Shown: positions 1 to 9,223 of the stretch, piece by piece
How positions within the stretch are numbered: position 1 is the first letter of the stretch
Layout of the letters: each line of letters starts with the position of its first letter
Source: Varanus komodoensis
Taxonomy: Eukaryota > Chordata > Lepidosauria > Squamata > Varanidae
Assembly: GCF_004798865.1 (NCBI RefSeq)
Contig: NW_025335515.1
Span: forward strand, 124,001 to 188,000
DNA: 64,000 nucleotides
Direction of reading: 5' to 3'
Program-made: the position numbers and the translations under genes
The notes under the pieces: model-generated
Told to the model about the DNA's origin: nothing
What the model saw: only the letters and a program-made list of their open reading frames with translations
The model's database searches: none

Positions 1-331
1 AAGCTTCCCTTTGATTGCTTATATTCTGGAACCATCTTTCATCATTGTTTTCAATACATTGCAAATCCCCTTTGATACAGGAGGTGCTGTTTCTTCCTAA
101 GTATCCTCAAATTTAAAGTGAGATGTTTAGCTGGATCAGGCGCCTAAGATTATAACAACCCTTCTCCCCAGACCCAAAACACGGTATGGAAAAGCTGGAA
201 ATGAAGTCCTTGTATCTTTTTTTGGAAACTATTCACTGCCCTTTGAAGCACTGTGCTGCATTATTTACTCCCACCAGAGGTCCCTCAAACCACAGCACTG
301 AAACCTAAAGCTGCAATTCATTGTGGTGTTT

Positions 332-337
332 TTTATT
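332..337 (-). terminator. possible polyadenylation signal of the - strand transcript
   Basis: AATAAA on the - strand, 75 bases beyond the stop at 412. This is a sensible distance for the putative terminal exon, but the motif is common in AT-rich DNA. Confidence 0.3.
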
Positions 338-411
338 ACCTTTCTTCCCTATGAATCCATGTTATATTTAAATTTAATTTTGAATAAATTTACATTACTT
401 TAAATCAACAA

Positions 412-632
412 TTATGACAAAAATATGCAGTACACCAGCCTGTACCATTCATTGCAGTTTACAGTTAGTTTTTCACTGCTTTTTTGAGCTGGAAACACCT
501 GAATAAAGTCCTGTATGTCAAGCATTGTGGATGCACTCGTATGTACAATCTTCCCAGGTGCATGTGTATGAACTGGAATTGTTCTTCCAGATGTACAACT
601 AGGCTGAAAAGGTCTCTCCCCATTGCATACTT
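412..632 (-). CDS. possible terminal exon of an unidentified - strand transcript
   Basis: On the - strand a pyrimidine-rich tract ending CTCTGTAG is followed by 73 open codons from 632 to the TAA at 412. An AATAAA signal follows at 337-332. The open frame includes the peptides GRTIPVHTHAPGKIVHTS and DIQDFIQVFPA, which read like real protein, but I recognise no family. A - strand donor at 1451 in the CpG island is in matching phase, but its frame has no ATG. A second frame of the exon is also open for 57 codons. It could be a small divergent gene, a long noncoding RNA, or chance. Confidence 0.3.
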
Positions 633-1024
633 CTACAGAGTTGTTAGACCAGAAAAGAAAAAAGAATATTAATGGCATATTTTACAAAACTTTATCTTGC
701 AGTCACCTAAGTTCATTTGATAGGAAGAATTGGAGAAAAGCCTCTGCAGATGAGCAGGCAAGGGTTCAGGGAAGTGAATTTTGGGAAATTTCCTCATCTC
801 TTGTGTTATGCACACCTATACTTTTCTACTTTCTCTTAGCCTCTAACCTCAGACCTTTTTCTCATTCCTGGGCACCACCATCTTTCAAAACATTCACTTA
901 TGTAGCTACTTCTCAAACCTTCTTTTCCTTCCTTTTTGTGTTTTAGATATGAAAAACCCAGACATCGAGTACCTTATTAACATTATGATGGTACAGCCTC
1001 ATTATTCCTCTTACTAGATGCCAT

Positions 1025-1135
1025 CTGAGCCTCTAATGCTGGAAAGACAACAGAGAGCCTTGCAGAAGCTGAACAGCTAACAAATTTATTATGACACATG
1101 CTTTCATGGACTGGTGTCCACTTCATCAAGAGCAT
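1025..1135 (-). repeat. amniote interspersed repeat fragment (GATGAAGTGG / ATAATAAATTTGTTAG type)
   Basis: On the - strand the order is GATGAAGTGGACACCAGTCC, ATGAAAGC, CATAATAAATTTGTTAG. This is a very common reptile repeat tail of the form 'tgatgaagtgg...cacgaaagcttatg...ataaatttgttagtc'. A + strand relative lies at 54575-54690. The repeat class is unresolved. Confidence 0.55.
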
Positions 1136-1678
1136 GAAATGTTAACAGGTCCCTCCTCCTAACACACACACACAATGTGTGGCCTATATCTCCCCTCATA
1201 TGTGGCTTTTGGCTGAGACCAATCCAAAACATCCAGAGAGTCAGGTTTGGGTTGGCCAGCAGTAGTGGGAAAGATGGCAATGAAGGAAATGCAAAACGTA
1301 GAATTTGTGACAATTTAATTAGAACTTAAAGTACACAAAGTACAGCAACTCTTCACTGATGACAACATAATCTCTTAGCACAGCCAAGTGAAGTAGCCCC
1401 TGTGGTGGACCAGGTATCTTGCTAGGAATGCTCCCTTCCTTTCTGCACACCTGCGGCTTCACAGAACTCCGAGGAACGAGGCAGTGCCAAGCGGCGTGAT
1501 ATATGCGGGAGACGTCTCAGCCCCAGTAGGCGAACCAGGGAACACTCCACCAGGATTCTCCGCACTGGGGCATCTGGAAGCGGCTGTGCAACCTCTGAGG
1601 CCCGCTGGCCGGTCCCTGTAGCCGGCCGGGCCTTCCGCCCCTCGCCTTCTGCAGAACCCCGCTTCGCCCTCTCGGCCT

Positions 1679-1692
1679 GTTGCCTAGGCAAC
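1679..1692. promoter_or_regulatory. RFX X-box motif (perfect palindrome)
   Basis: The 14-mer GTTGCCTAGGCAAC is a perfect palindrome and matches the RFX-factor X-box consensus (GTTNCC, short spacer, GGNAAC). X-boxes in promoters are a hallmark of RFX2/RFX3-controlled ciliary genes. The motif is seen directly; binding is inferred. Confidence 0.7.
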
Positions 1693-1733
1693 TCATCCCA
1701 CCGGCCCCGCTGTTCCTCCGGCGTCCATCAGGA

Positions 1734-1741
1734 TGACGTCA
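1734..1741. promoter_or_regulatory. CRE motif (TGACGTCA)
   Basis: A perfect palindromic cAMP-response element for CREB/ATF/CREM factors sits 42 bases after the first X-box. CREM/CREB sites are common in CpG-island and testis-active promoters. The motif is certain; use is inferred from its position. Confidence 0.6.
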
Positions 1742-1964
1742 GCAGCTTGAGAGTTTCCTCCTCCCCTAGAGCGGCTCGGGGCAAGTGGCCTGCAATCAAC
1801 GGGAGCCCGAGCGGCGGAGGCGGGCCAGCCGGTTGCCAAGGAGACGAGGTTAGCTCCCAGAGGCGGCGGCGTCTCCTCTGGCTGTCGCCCTCCCTCGTCG
1901 AGCTGTCTGTGCGCGGGGTGTGTGGGGAGTCCAGAGGCGCCTGTGAGCGCCTCACCACGGGCAG
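1742..1964 (+). other. WDR17: probable noncoding first exon of WDR17 (5' UTR), start approximate
   Basis: A good donor (GGGCAG then GTAGGC) at 1965 ends a CpG-rich stretch, and no + strand coding exon is recognisable before 9158. The left border is arbitrary because the transcription start cannot be seen. The acceptor joined to the start-codon exon is also unsettled; candidates place that exon's start at 9116, 9124 or 9131. Confidence 0.45.
1832..1845. promoter_or_regulatory. second RFX X-box motif
   Basis: GTTGCCAAGGAGAC fits the common asymmetric X-box form (GTTGCCATGGAGAC type) and lies about 150 bases from the palindromic one. It may sit upstream of, or inside, the noncoding first exon, since the transcription start is not visible. 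Confidence 0.6.
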
Positions 1965-2792
1965 GTAGGCAGGGTGGGGGAAACGAAGCAGAGGCGAAAG
2001 TGTGGCGGGGAGGAACCTAAATAGGTTGCTGGAAAGAGGAGAAAAGTAGCCGCGTCCATCAAACGGGCTGCAGAATGCCACAAGATGAAATTCTTGGCAA
2101 AGGGGGCGAAGAGGCGAGTGTGGCGTCTCCCCTCCTGCCGGTCCGTCTAACCAGAAAAGAGCCTGAGGGGTAAAATCCCTGTTACCATTCAGGCTAGACT
2201 TGGGGAGGCCCTCATACACTCCAGTGTAAAGCAAACGGGAGAAAAACTAGGATCTGGGTTCTCCTGGGGCATGGGTGCTTGCCTGCATGAAAGTGCTCCT
2301 ATAATCCTATTAGTGTGCTGATGGAGGCCTTTCACTTCGGGCTTGAACTCTGTATTTTATATTATTTGAGTGTTAAATTGTGGATTTAGTGCAATATTTT
2401 TGTATTTTTTCACAGTAAAGTCTTGACTTTAATTCTGAACTTTTTAAATTTGATTTTAATTGATTTCTAATTCCTACAATTTCTAATTGAAATGTTTTCT
2501 CTTACGCTCACTTCTACCCATATATTCATCAGTTGTTCTTTTGCTTCCACTCTCTTTTGGCTAACATTTAAAATAAAGCATCTGCCCCATATCCAACAAC
2601 TTTGTGTGTGTGTGTTTAGAAATTTCTGTAATTAGAACATTTTACAGCCTACATTTGTTTCTTGTTCTGTGGTTTCTATACAATGGGAAATGCTTATTAG
2701 AAATTGTATTTCGGGAAGTAAAACAAAATGTAAACTTGTATAAAGTATTTGTGTATGCATGTTCAGGCCTTCTGGTAGTGTTATCACTTAAT

Positions 2793-2817
2793 TTGTTGTT
2801 GTTGTTGTTGTTGTTGT
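2793..2817. repeat. (TTG)n microsatellite
   Basis: Eight uninterrupted TTG units in intron 1. Confidence 0.9.
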
Positions 2818-3839
2818 ATGCAGGTTTGAGGAAAATGGGCACTGAAGTAAAATCTGCCCTGTCTTAGTAATACTAAAATATCATGTGCTATTTACACCTA
2901 GAACATCTGAAGGGGTAACCGTATCATGCTGTTGCAGAAAGAAACGAGAGTTGTGGAGTAAGCATTAATCTTAAGATATGAGTTTTAATCCCTTACAACC
3001 TATGCCGTAATGAATCTATTTAACTAAGAAGGGACATCGAAATAGAAAAGTTTCTAAGCAGTAACAGCAACAATATGATAAGCACTCGATAGTTATTAAA
3101 TCGAATTTAAGAAGTTTGATTTGTTGTAAACTGAAGATTTATCAAAGGACAAGTTAAATAACATTTTTTGATGCCATGATGAAATTTCAAATGGTGTGAA
3201 GTATCTTCTACATAGAATTGGATTGCCTAATAAAACAAATGTAAGCTAGGGATTTGATGTCACCACAGTTTTGCTTGTTGACAACATGGTGGAATCTGGA
3301 ACTTACTGGAACTTTTCAAGCGAACCATTTGCCTGACAGTAGTTTGTGCACAAGGTGTCAATTGATTTCAAGGAGAATCAAGTATGTAAAAATGATATTG
3401 ACATGTAGATTAAAATGAAATCAGAAAAATGAATTAGAAAGTGAAAGCTACAGATCAGATTAATTCTAAAGATTCAATTACCTCACCTTAATTGCACAGA
3501 GATATACCTACCCTGAGGAAGCAGAGTACCTGTTTCCTTCTTCCAGCTGAGCTCTGCTTATTCATGCCTGCCCTTGTTCTTCTAATACTGTACAGGCTAG
3601 GCTGTGAGTGCAGGACATATTACCTCTTCTTTCATCCTAATAACACATTGTTCAAGCAGGTTTTACAAAAAAGGAGGACTGGCACATTAGTCAGCTTTGC
3701 TAAGAAAGGATAGACAAATTGTTCAGAAAACCTTCATTACTAGCATTTTGGTGTCAGGCATACACTGTTTTATTTTCCAGGTATTTCAATAATTTTAATT
3801 GTTTTATATATTTTGTGAGATTTTAAATTGATGTTTTAC

Positions 3840-4015
3840 GCTTCTATGTCATGTCCATATTGTTGGATAGTAGTATTTTATGGTGCTATTTATTTTATTG
3901 TTGGTTTTAATGAATTGTACACTGCCCAGAGAGCCCTAACAGGGCTATAGGTGCAGTCCGTAAATTTAATAAATAAATTTAATTTAATAAATAAATTAAG
4001 GACAATAAATAAAAG
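3840..4015 (+). mobile_element. LINE 3' tail, L2-like
   Basis: A TTGTACACTGCCCAGAGAG motif is followed by an inverted partner (GGGCTATAGGTGCAG) and TTTAATAAATAAA repeats. This is the hairpin-plus-ATAAA tail typical of squamate L2-type LINEs. Only the tail is present. Confidence 0.55.
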
Positions 4016-5644
4016 GCAATGTCTAGAACCCATGCAAAATTTCATGAAAGAGATGGCTGACTGCAAGATAAAATGTTTGCTTGGAAGCACTCAAAATGAG
4101 AAGGCTGATGTTTGTGGCTTCATAGCAAAGTTAATTTCTATACTGCCACAATTGCTTGGAAACGGGGGGGGGGGGGGCAGGAGAATGGTTGTAAAACTGT
4201 GTTTAACAAGTATCCCAGAAGTATGGCTGACTAGCTGTTCATATGCTAAAACTTTAAGCAGTGCACTAGGTCAAGTGACTCCAACCTTTTTGAACTTTTG
4301 CAATATTTGCAAAATTATTCTAGGTGCCACTACAAAACAGAGCAAGTGGATAGACATGTAATGATTGTCCTGGAATCTAGCTAGCTGAAAGTGAACTAAA
4401 AGGGCTGGTGGAAAGAAATAAGCTGGAGGCAGGGGCAAATTGCAGGGCAAAGGGGTTGAGGGAAGAGAAAGCTAGGCTAGAGGCTGGGAGAGGAGAAAAC
4501 CACCAGGGTAATGTGGATGGGAGAGAACAGCAAATCTAGAAGCTGGGAGACAAGAAACTGAGGGAGAAATAGTGAAACTGGATAGCAAAGCAAGGGAGTA
4601 GCAGAGAAGAGCACAACCAGAGACTAGAAAGGGAGTGAAAGGAGACTGAGCTAGCATTTTCCTTGGTTTTAATTAAAACAAGCTTTTTGAAGGGAACACG
4701 GAGGAGAGAGCTTTGTGAGTGCTTCAGGAGGTCCCCATGGGTGCTCCATTTGGGATCCCTTTATTAGGTGGTAAGCAATTCTGTGGTTTCACCCTTACAC
4801 AGTAAGAGTTGATGTACATTTGCAGAATGATGTGATACAATCCAGGAAACACTATACGACACATTAAAACCAAACCAAACCTTAGAAAAACCATAAATCA
4901 GGGTAATGTGTACTTAGAACACAACAGCCAACCATTGTTGAAGATTAACTGAATATTGAGAAGCATTTGCTGTTGTCGCATAATAGTCCAATATGGTTTC
5001 ATTTGGTGTTCAGAGGTAGCAAATCGCAATTACACTAATTTGCCTTCAGTTGTATATTCTTCAGTTTAATGAAATTATCTTTGAGAGAAGTACTACAGGA
5101 GAGTAGTGGAGTCAGAAAAGTGGGACTTTGGGGGATTTTTTTTCTAGGAGAACCTTGATTTTGGCTTTAGGCATGAAAATGCCTACCTTTTTAGCCAATA
5201 CTAAATTTTAAAAAAGCTTTGTCATAGAAACTAAGATATCAACTAAGATATCGGGCAAATCTTAGTTCATTCAGTCTGAGCTTTTCTATTAATGTCTTTC
5301 TACCATTGCAATGTCTAGTTCCTTTGAAAACTTTTCAGTGAAGTAACTGAGTTGTTTAAAAACAGTTTGTTGTTTAACAAACTGTTGAGACAACAGCTGT
5401 TAGATTACATGGTTCTAGTAGAATCTTTAATGCATGATATATAATGCAAATAGCTATAGTATCATCAACTTATCCACAAACAGATTTTAAAGCTGTACCT
5501 ATCCTATCAACCTCTAGTCATGTCTAGTTGTTTTAAATACAAGAAAGCATCTTATTCTTTGTTATCCTTCATACCTATCATCTTCATCAAACTAATATGA
5601 AATACAAGTAATCCAAGCCATATTGTATTTGGAATCAACTGGTA

Positions 5645-5863
5645 ACTAATTTATGGCACTGGGCAGACAGGCAAAAGCCTTTATAGTAGAGGTGGGCAAC
5701 ATGTAACCTTTCAGATTTTTTTTCTACAACTCCCATCATCCTTTACCATTAGCTGTGCTGGGCATGGCTGGTGGAGTTTCATGCCAAAACATCTAGAGGG
5801 CTACAAGTTGGCCACCCCCTACTCTAGAAGCTGCTGTCTGTTTGCCCAGTGCCATAAACTAGT
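5645..5863. mobile_element. near-full-length palindromic MITE (hAT-like inner part)
   Basis: The two halves are reverse complements over their whole length. The outermost ~55 bases are the closest match: 5' ACTAATTTATGGCACTGGGC against ACTAGTTTATGGCACTGGGC read from the other strand. The inner part resembles the common amniote hAT-type MITE with 'acaactcccatcat' and mirrored 'gtggccaac' ends. It has no coding capacity. Target duplications were not identified. Confidence 0.65.
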
Positions 5864-6587
5864 GAGAAGTGTTCTAATACTAGTGGGCTGCTGCAGCATA
5901 AAACATATAACATGTTCAATAGATTTAACAAAACTTCACTAAGTAAGGCACATGGTGTTGTCATGGCTGCAGAAAACTGTATCTTTAATCTGTGAGAAAA
6001 TGTTGACCATGAGATATAAAAGGCATATTGTTTGAAGGCTTAAAACACATACAGTGCTGGGGTGCAGTCTTCACTATATGCAGGCCTGAATCTGCAGAGT
6101 TTGATTCTGCAGTGCTTTCACTGTTACTGGGGACTGTGTAGTTAGCACCCTTTAGAACCGGAAAGACAAACCAAGGGTAACTGCAGTATATATTTGATTG
6201 CAGGCCCAACACTGGTGACACTAATTACAGAATTAAGTAATTAGTGTTTACTGAAAATAGGATTTGTGCGTGTGTGTGTTCCCTGAGTGTTACCAGGATT
6301 GCATTCAGAAGCTGATCTATATTAAGAACAAATAATGAGATTTTTCCATTTACTTAGCTATGAGTTTAATGTAACTTAGTTACATTTTGTTTTAAAAGAT
6401 TTTGATTTTAGATTTGATTTCCTGTATTGGGGAAAATGCATTACTTTTAATTGCTCTTTTAAAAAAGTGTAACCAATTTAGAAATGGACTGAGTAGAAGC
6501 TTTATGATGGATCATTAAATATGTAAGTATCAGCAACTATTATATTGGTATTGATAGTTGACAGGTTATTACCTATATTTACTTAGA

Positions 6588-6750
6588 GCCCAGTCCTATG
6601 TATATTTACACACTAGCAAGCTTCACTGAGTTCAAATTGAGAGGGTGGCTCTTTTATAGTGCAAGTATGTGTAAGTTGACTTAAAAGTAAGCCCCAATAA
6701 GTTCAGTGGGACTAGCTTCTAGGAAAGTATACAAGATGGCAGCCCAAGTC
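6588..6750. repeat. short palindromic interspersed repeat
   Basis: The sequence runs CAGTCCTATG, then AGTAAGCCCCAATAAGTTCAGTGGGACTAGCTTC, then a degraded mirror. This is the squamate repeat type 'aatcctatgcatgtttact..gaagtaagtcccattgaattcaatgggactta..'. Similar stretches lie at 8776-8868, 17388-17464, 19756-19870 and 63048-63118. Confidence 0.5.
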
Positions 6751-6779
6751 TGCTGTTATAAAAACAGCAAAAACTGTTG

Positions 6780-7070
6780 TAGTCCCCAAAGACCAGCAAA
6801 TTCATTTGCTTGAGTTCACATAACACCACAACCCACACTCAAGTTTAAGTGCAGGTTGGTCCTGAACTGTGAATTTTTTGTTGTAGTGTGCATTGTTGTA
6901 GTGTGAACCCAGCTGCACTAGCAAACAATGTACATCTCAGCCCACATTTCACAAATGATAGTTTTTTATGATTAACAAACCATGGTTTGTTAGAGTGGCT
7001 AAAATCAAAGAGTCCACACTCTGCCTTGAATGTGGGTTGTCTTGCTCTGTAAATGCAACCATCGTGACAT
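6780..7070. mobile_element. degenerate palindromic MITE (AACCATGG type)
   Basis: A core TGATTAACAAACCATGGTTTGTTA is flanked by 'gttcacataacaccac...' and 'gtgtgaacc' motifs. This resembles a repeat type with mirrored AACAAACCATGGTTTGTT cores that also appears near 47230-47460, 48060-48130 and 49425-49600. Family not named; boundaries approximate. Confidence 0.4.
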
Positions 7071-8775
7071 AAACTTCAGTGGACTAGAATCCAAGTCATA
7101 AGATGCATGTAATCTATAAACTTTTCCTGGTTGTTTTCTTCCTCAGCAATGCTTCTTCTGGCCATGAATCTAAGAAAAAAAATTTTTAACAATGCCTCAG
7201 GTGGCAGGATTGATACACTTAAATACAACATTGTGTAAATGGACTTCCCATTGCTCTCTCTCCCTGCAATGCTCTTCCTCCTCCCTACTTCCTAGGTTTC
7301 ATCAGTTTTCTGAAGCAGATCTGTGGAGCTGTTGTGGAAAAGGCAAAACAGTTACATGGGTTGTTTGTGTTCTGCAGGCAGATCATCAGGGCTGGGTACA
7401 ACTGATAGGCAGAATTGGCACGTGCAAGAAGGATTACATACCTTTTTGTCACCTGTTAATTCTCTTCCAAAAATGCACACACATTGGTAAAGAAGCACTG
7501 GGTTGGGTACATCACAGTGATATACAGTTGTAGCACTTTTTTGACTACTTCATGTCAACACTCCCAAAATATAAGAAAAGAAATGCCAGGAACAACCCAC
7601 AGACTTGTTTGAATAATGGAAGGAAGCTTCTGAAGAAAAATTCTTCCTTTTAATCTATATTTATCACATTTCTATACAATAGCTTTTGCTATTGGTTCAC
7701 CAAAATTAGCATTTTGAGTCCCTGCTTACCATCTTCATTCTTTGTCTGATGGCAGAAATAAATCCAGTTAAACCAGGTCAGAAGTACAGAGTAGCTAATA
7801 ACATGCAGTCTCATGATAGCTAAAAAAGGCAACATTTGCAGAGGTAAGGGACAGTGAAAGCAGTCCATGAACAAGCAATAGGGTCCAAAGTCTGAGAGAC
7901 AAGAATCAGAAACGTAGAGGACACAAGGAACACTAGTGGTCGGAAAAGGGAAGCAGACTATTCTAAAAAGCACGAAGAACCAGTTTAGTAGCTTATTCCA
8001 ACTACAAAGGACTCAAAAACTGGGGAGGTATTGAGTAGATCCTACAGGGTATTTACCTAAAAGTGGGGCTTGATTGACTCTTCAACTTTCTAGCTGCCTT
8101 GAGAGTTCCTTACATCTGTATTTCCTGCCTACCTCTAACAACAAGCACATACTATTCCTCCTTTGACTAGCTATCCAGTTGAGAGCATGCTTGCCATAAG
8201 TAGAGAATGACTGCCTGATTCCTATGAGGGGCTGAATCTCATGGAGTCAGTAGGACAGAAGGCTTATTTTAGCACAACAGACTTAATGTATCTTTTGAAA
8301 TTCTTCTCAGCTACTTATGGTTAACTTTTTATCTTGGTTGTGCAGAAGTTGAGGATTTGAAAATGTTTGGTTCTTGCAGTTCTTGTTTTGCGAGCTAACA
8401 GAAAGTATACATCAGCCTCAAAGTTAGTGGGAGATTGGTCTATATTAACATATATGGCATGCCTCTTAGGCTAAATGCATTTGCAGTCTAATTATGTTTA
8501 CTAAATTAATGGGGCATACTTGTGAGAAAGTATGGCCAAGATTGCAGTCTTAGGAATAAGTCCCGTTGGTGATTCATGTCTATATAAATATGATTAGCCT
8601 AGAGTTGTCACCATGGTAGATGATACATAGTAGATGATACAGTAAATGGGTTGTTGCTATTAGCCAGTTCATCCTATGATACTGACTCCTGAGTCTTGAC
8701 TTCAATGGACTTTAACATGAAATAGCCCATTTAATTTGAAATAGGCTATTATTAGTGCTATTATTAGTTTCATTA

Positions 8776-8868
8776 GAGCTCGGCATAACAATCGTATGTA
8801 CACTTACTTGGGAGTAAATCACATTGAACTCAGAGGGACACAATTGTGTGCTGGCTAAGCTAGTCTGA
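8776..8868. repeat. short palindromic interspersed repeat, degraded copy
   Basis: Contains ATGTACACTTACTTGGGAGTAAATCACATTGAACTCAGAGGGACA, a worn copy of the repeat at 6588-6750. Confidence 0.4.
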
Positions 8869-9157
8869 AACATTTGCACTTGTTAGCTCTGTGTAATAAG
8901 GAATTATTTCATTAATATTTTATTTCATTTTCTAGTTAGAATTCAATATCTAGATCTTTATGGCATTCAAATCATTTAAGAACATTTTTTTTTATAAAAA
9001 TTCATGTACTTAAGCCTTGCTATTATTGAGCAGTTCATTTCACAGAGCATAAGACTCATCTCTGTACTCTCAGTAAATTTTCACACAGAATCCATATTGC
9101 CTTAGCATTGTTCAGGTGCTTAGTTACCAGTCCTTCGGTTTTGATTCCAAATATATT

Positions 9158-9223
9158 ATGGCGTGGATGACTTGTATTTCATATTGGTTTGACGAAGAAG
9201 ATTGGTATGAAGGACAACGAAGA
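9158..9223 (+). CDS. WDR17: WDR17 coding exon 1 (residues 1-22, start codon)
   Basis: Encodes MAWMTCISYWFDEEDWYEG and three more residues, matching the N-terminus of the long vertebrate isoform. Donor GTAAGA, phase 0. The ATG has A at -3 and G at +4. A second well-placed ATG in the next exon (14773) would give a form 24 residues shorter, as in a known human isoform. Confidence 0.93.

Larger units (their letters stand above)
1440..2120. promoter_or_regulatory. CpG-rich promoter region of WDR17, possibly bidirectional
   Basis: This is the only strongly GC- and CpG-rich stretch in an otherwise AT-rich window, as expected of a vertebrate CpG-island promoter. It contains a palindromic X-box at 1679-1692, a CRE at 1734-1741, a second X-box at 1832-1845 and a good splice donor at 1965. 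No TATA box is evident. WDR17 coding begins 7 kb downstream on the + strand. A possible - strand terminal exon lies on the other side, so divergent transcription is plausible. Confidence 0.75.
1965..9157 (+). other. WDR17: WDR17 intron 1 (about 7.2 kb)
   Basis: Runs from the donor at 1965 to the start-codon exon, whose own 5' UTR may begin at 9116-9131. It holds a (TTG)n microsatellite (2793-2817), an L2-like tail (3840-4015), a 14-G run (4164-4177), an 11-bp perfect hairpin (5361-5386), a 219-bp palindromic MITE (5645-5863), a short palindromic repeat (6588-6750) and a MITE-like block (6780-7070). Otherwise it is AT-rich sequence with no recognisable exon; its 60-110 codon open frames look like chance. 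Confidence 0.7.

Noticed and set aside
1422-1691. - strand 89-codon open frame in the CpG island
   Set aside because: GC-rich DNA has few stops by chance, and the frame contains no ATG (it opens at a TTG). Only its donor at 1451 is mentioned, as weak support for a divergent transcript.
7192-7533. 113-codon + strand open frame in intron 1
   Set aside because: No family likeness, no splice or promoter context, and composition like the neighbouring intron.
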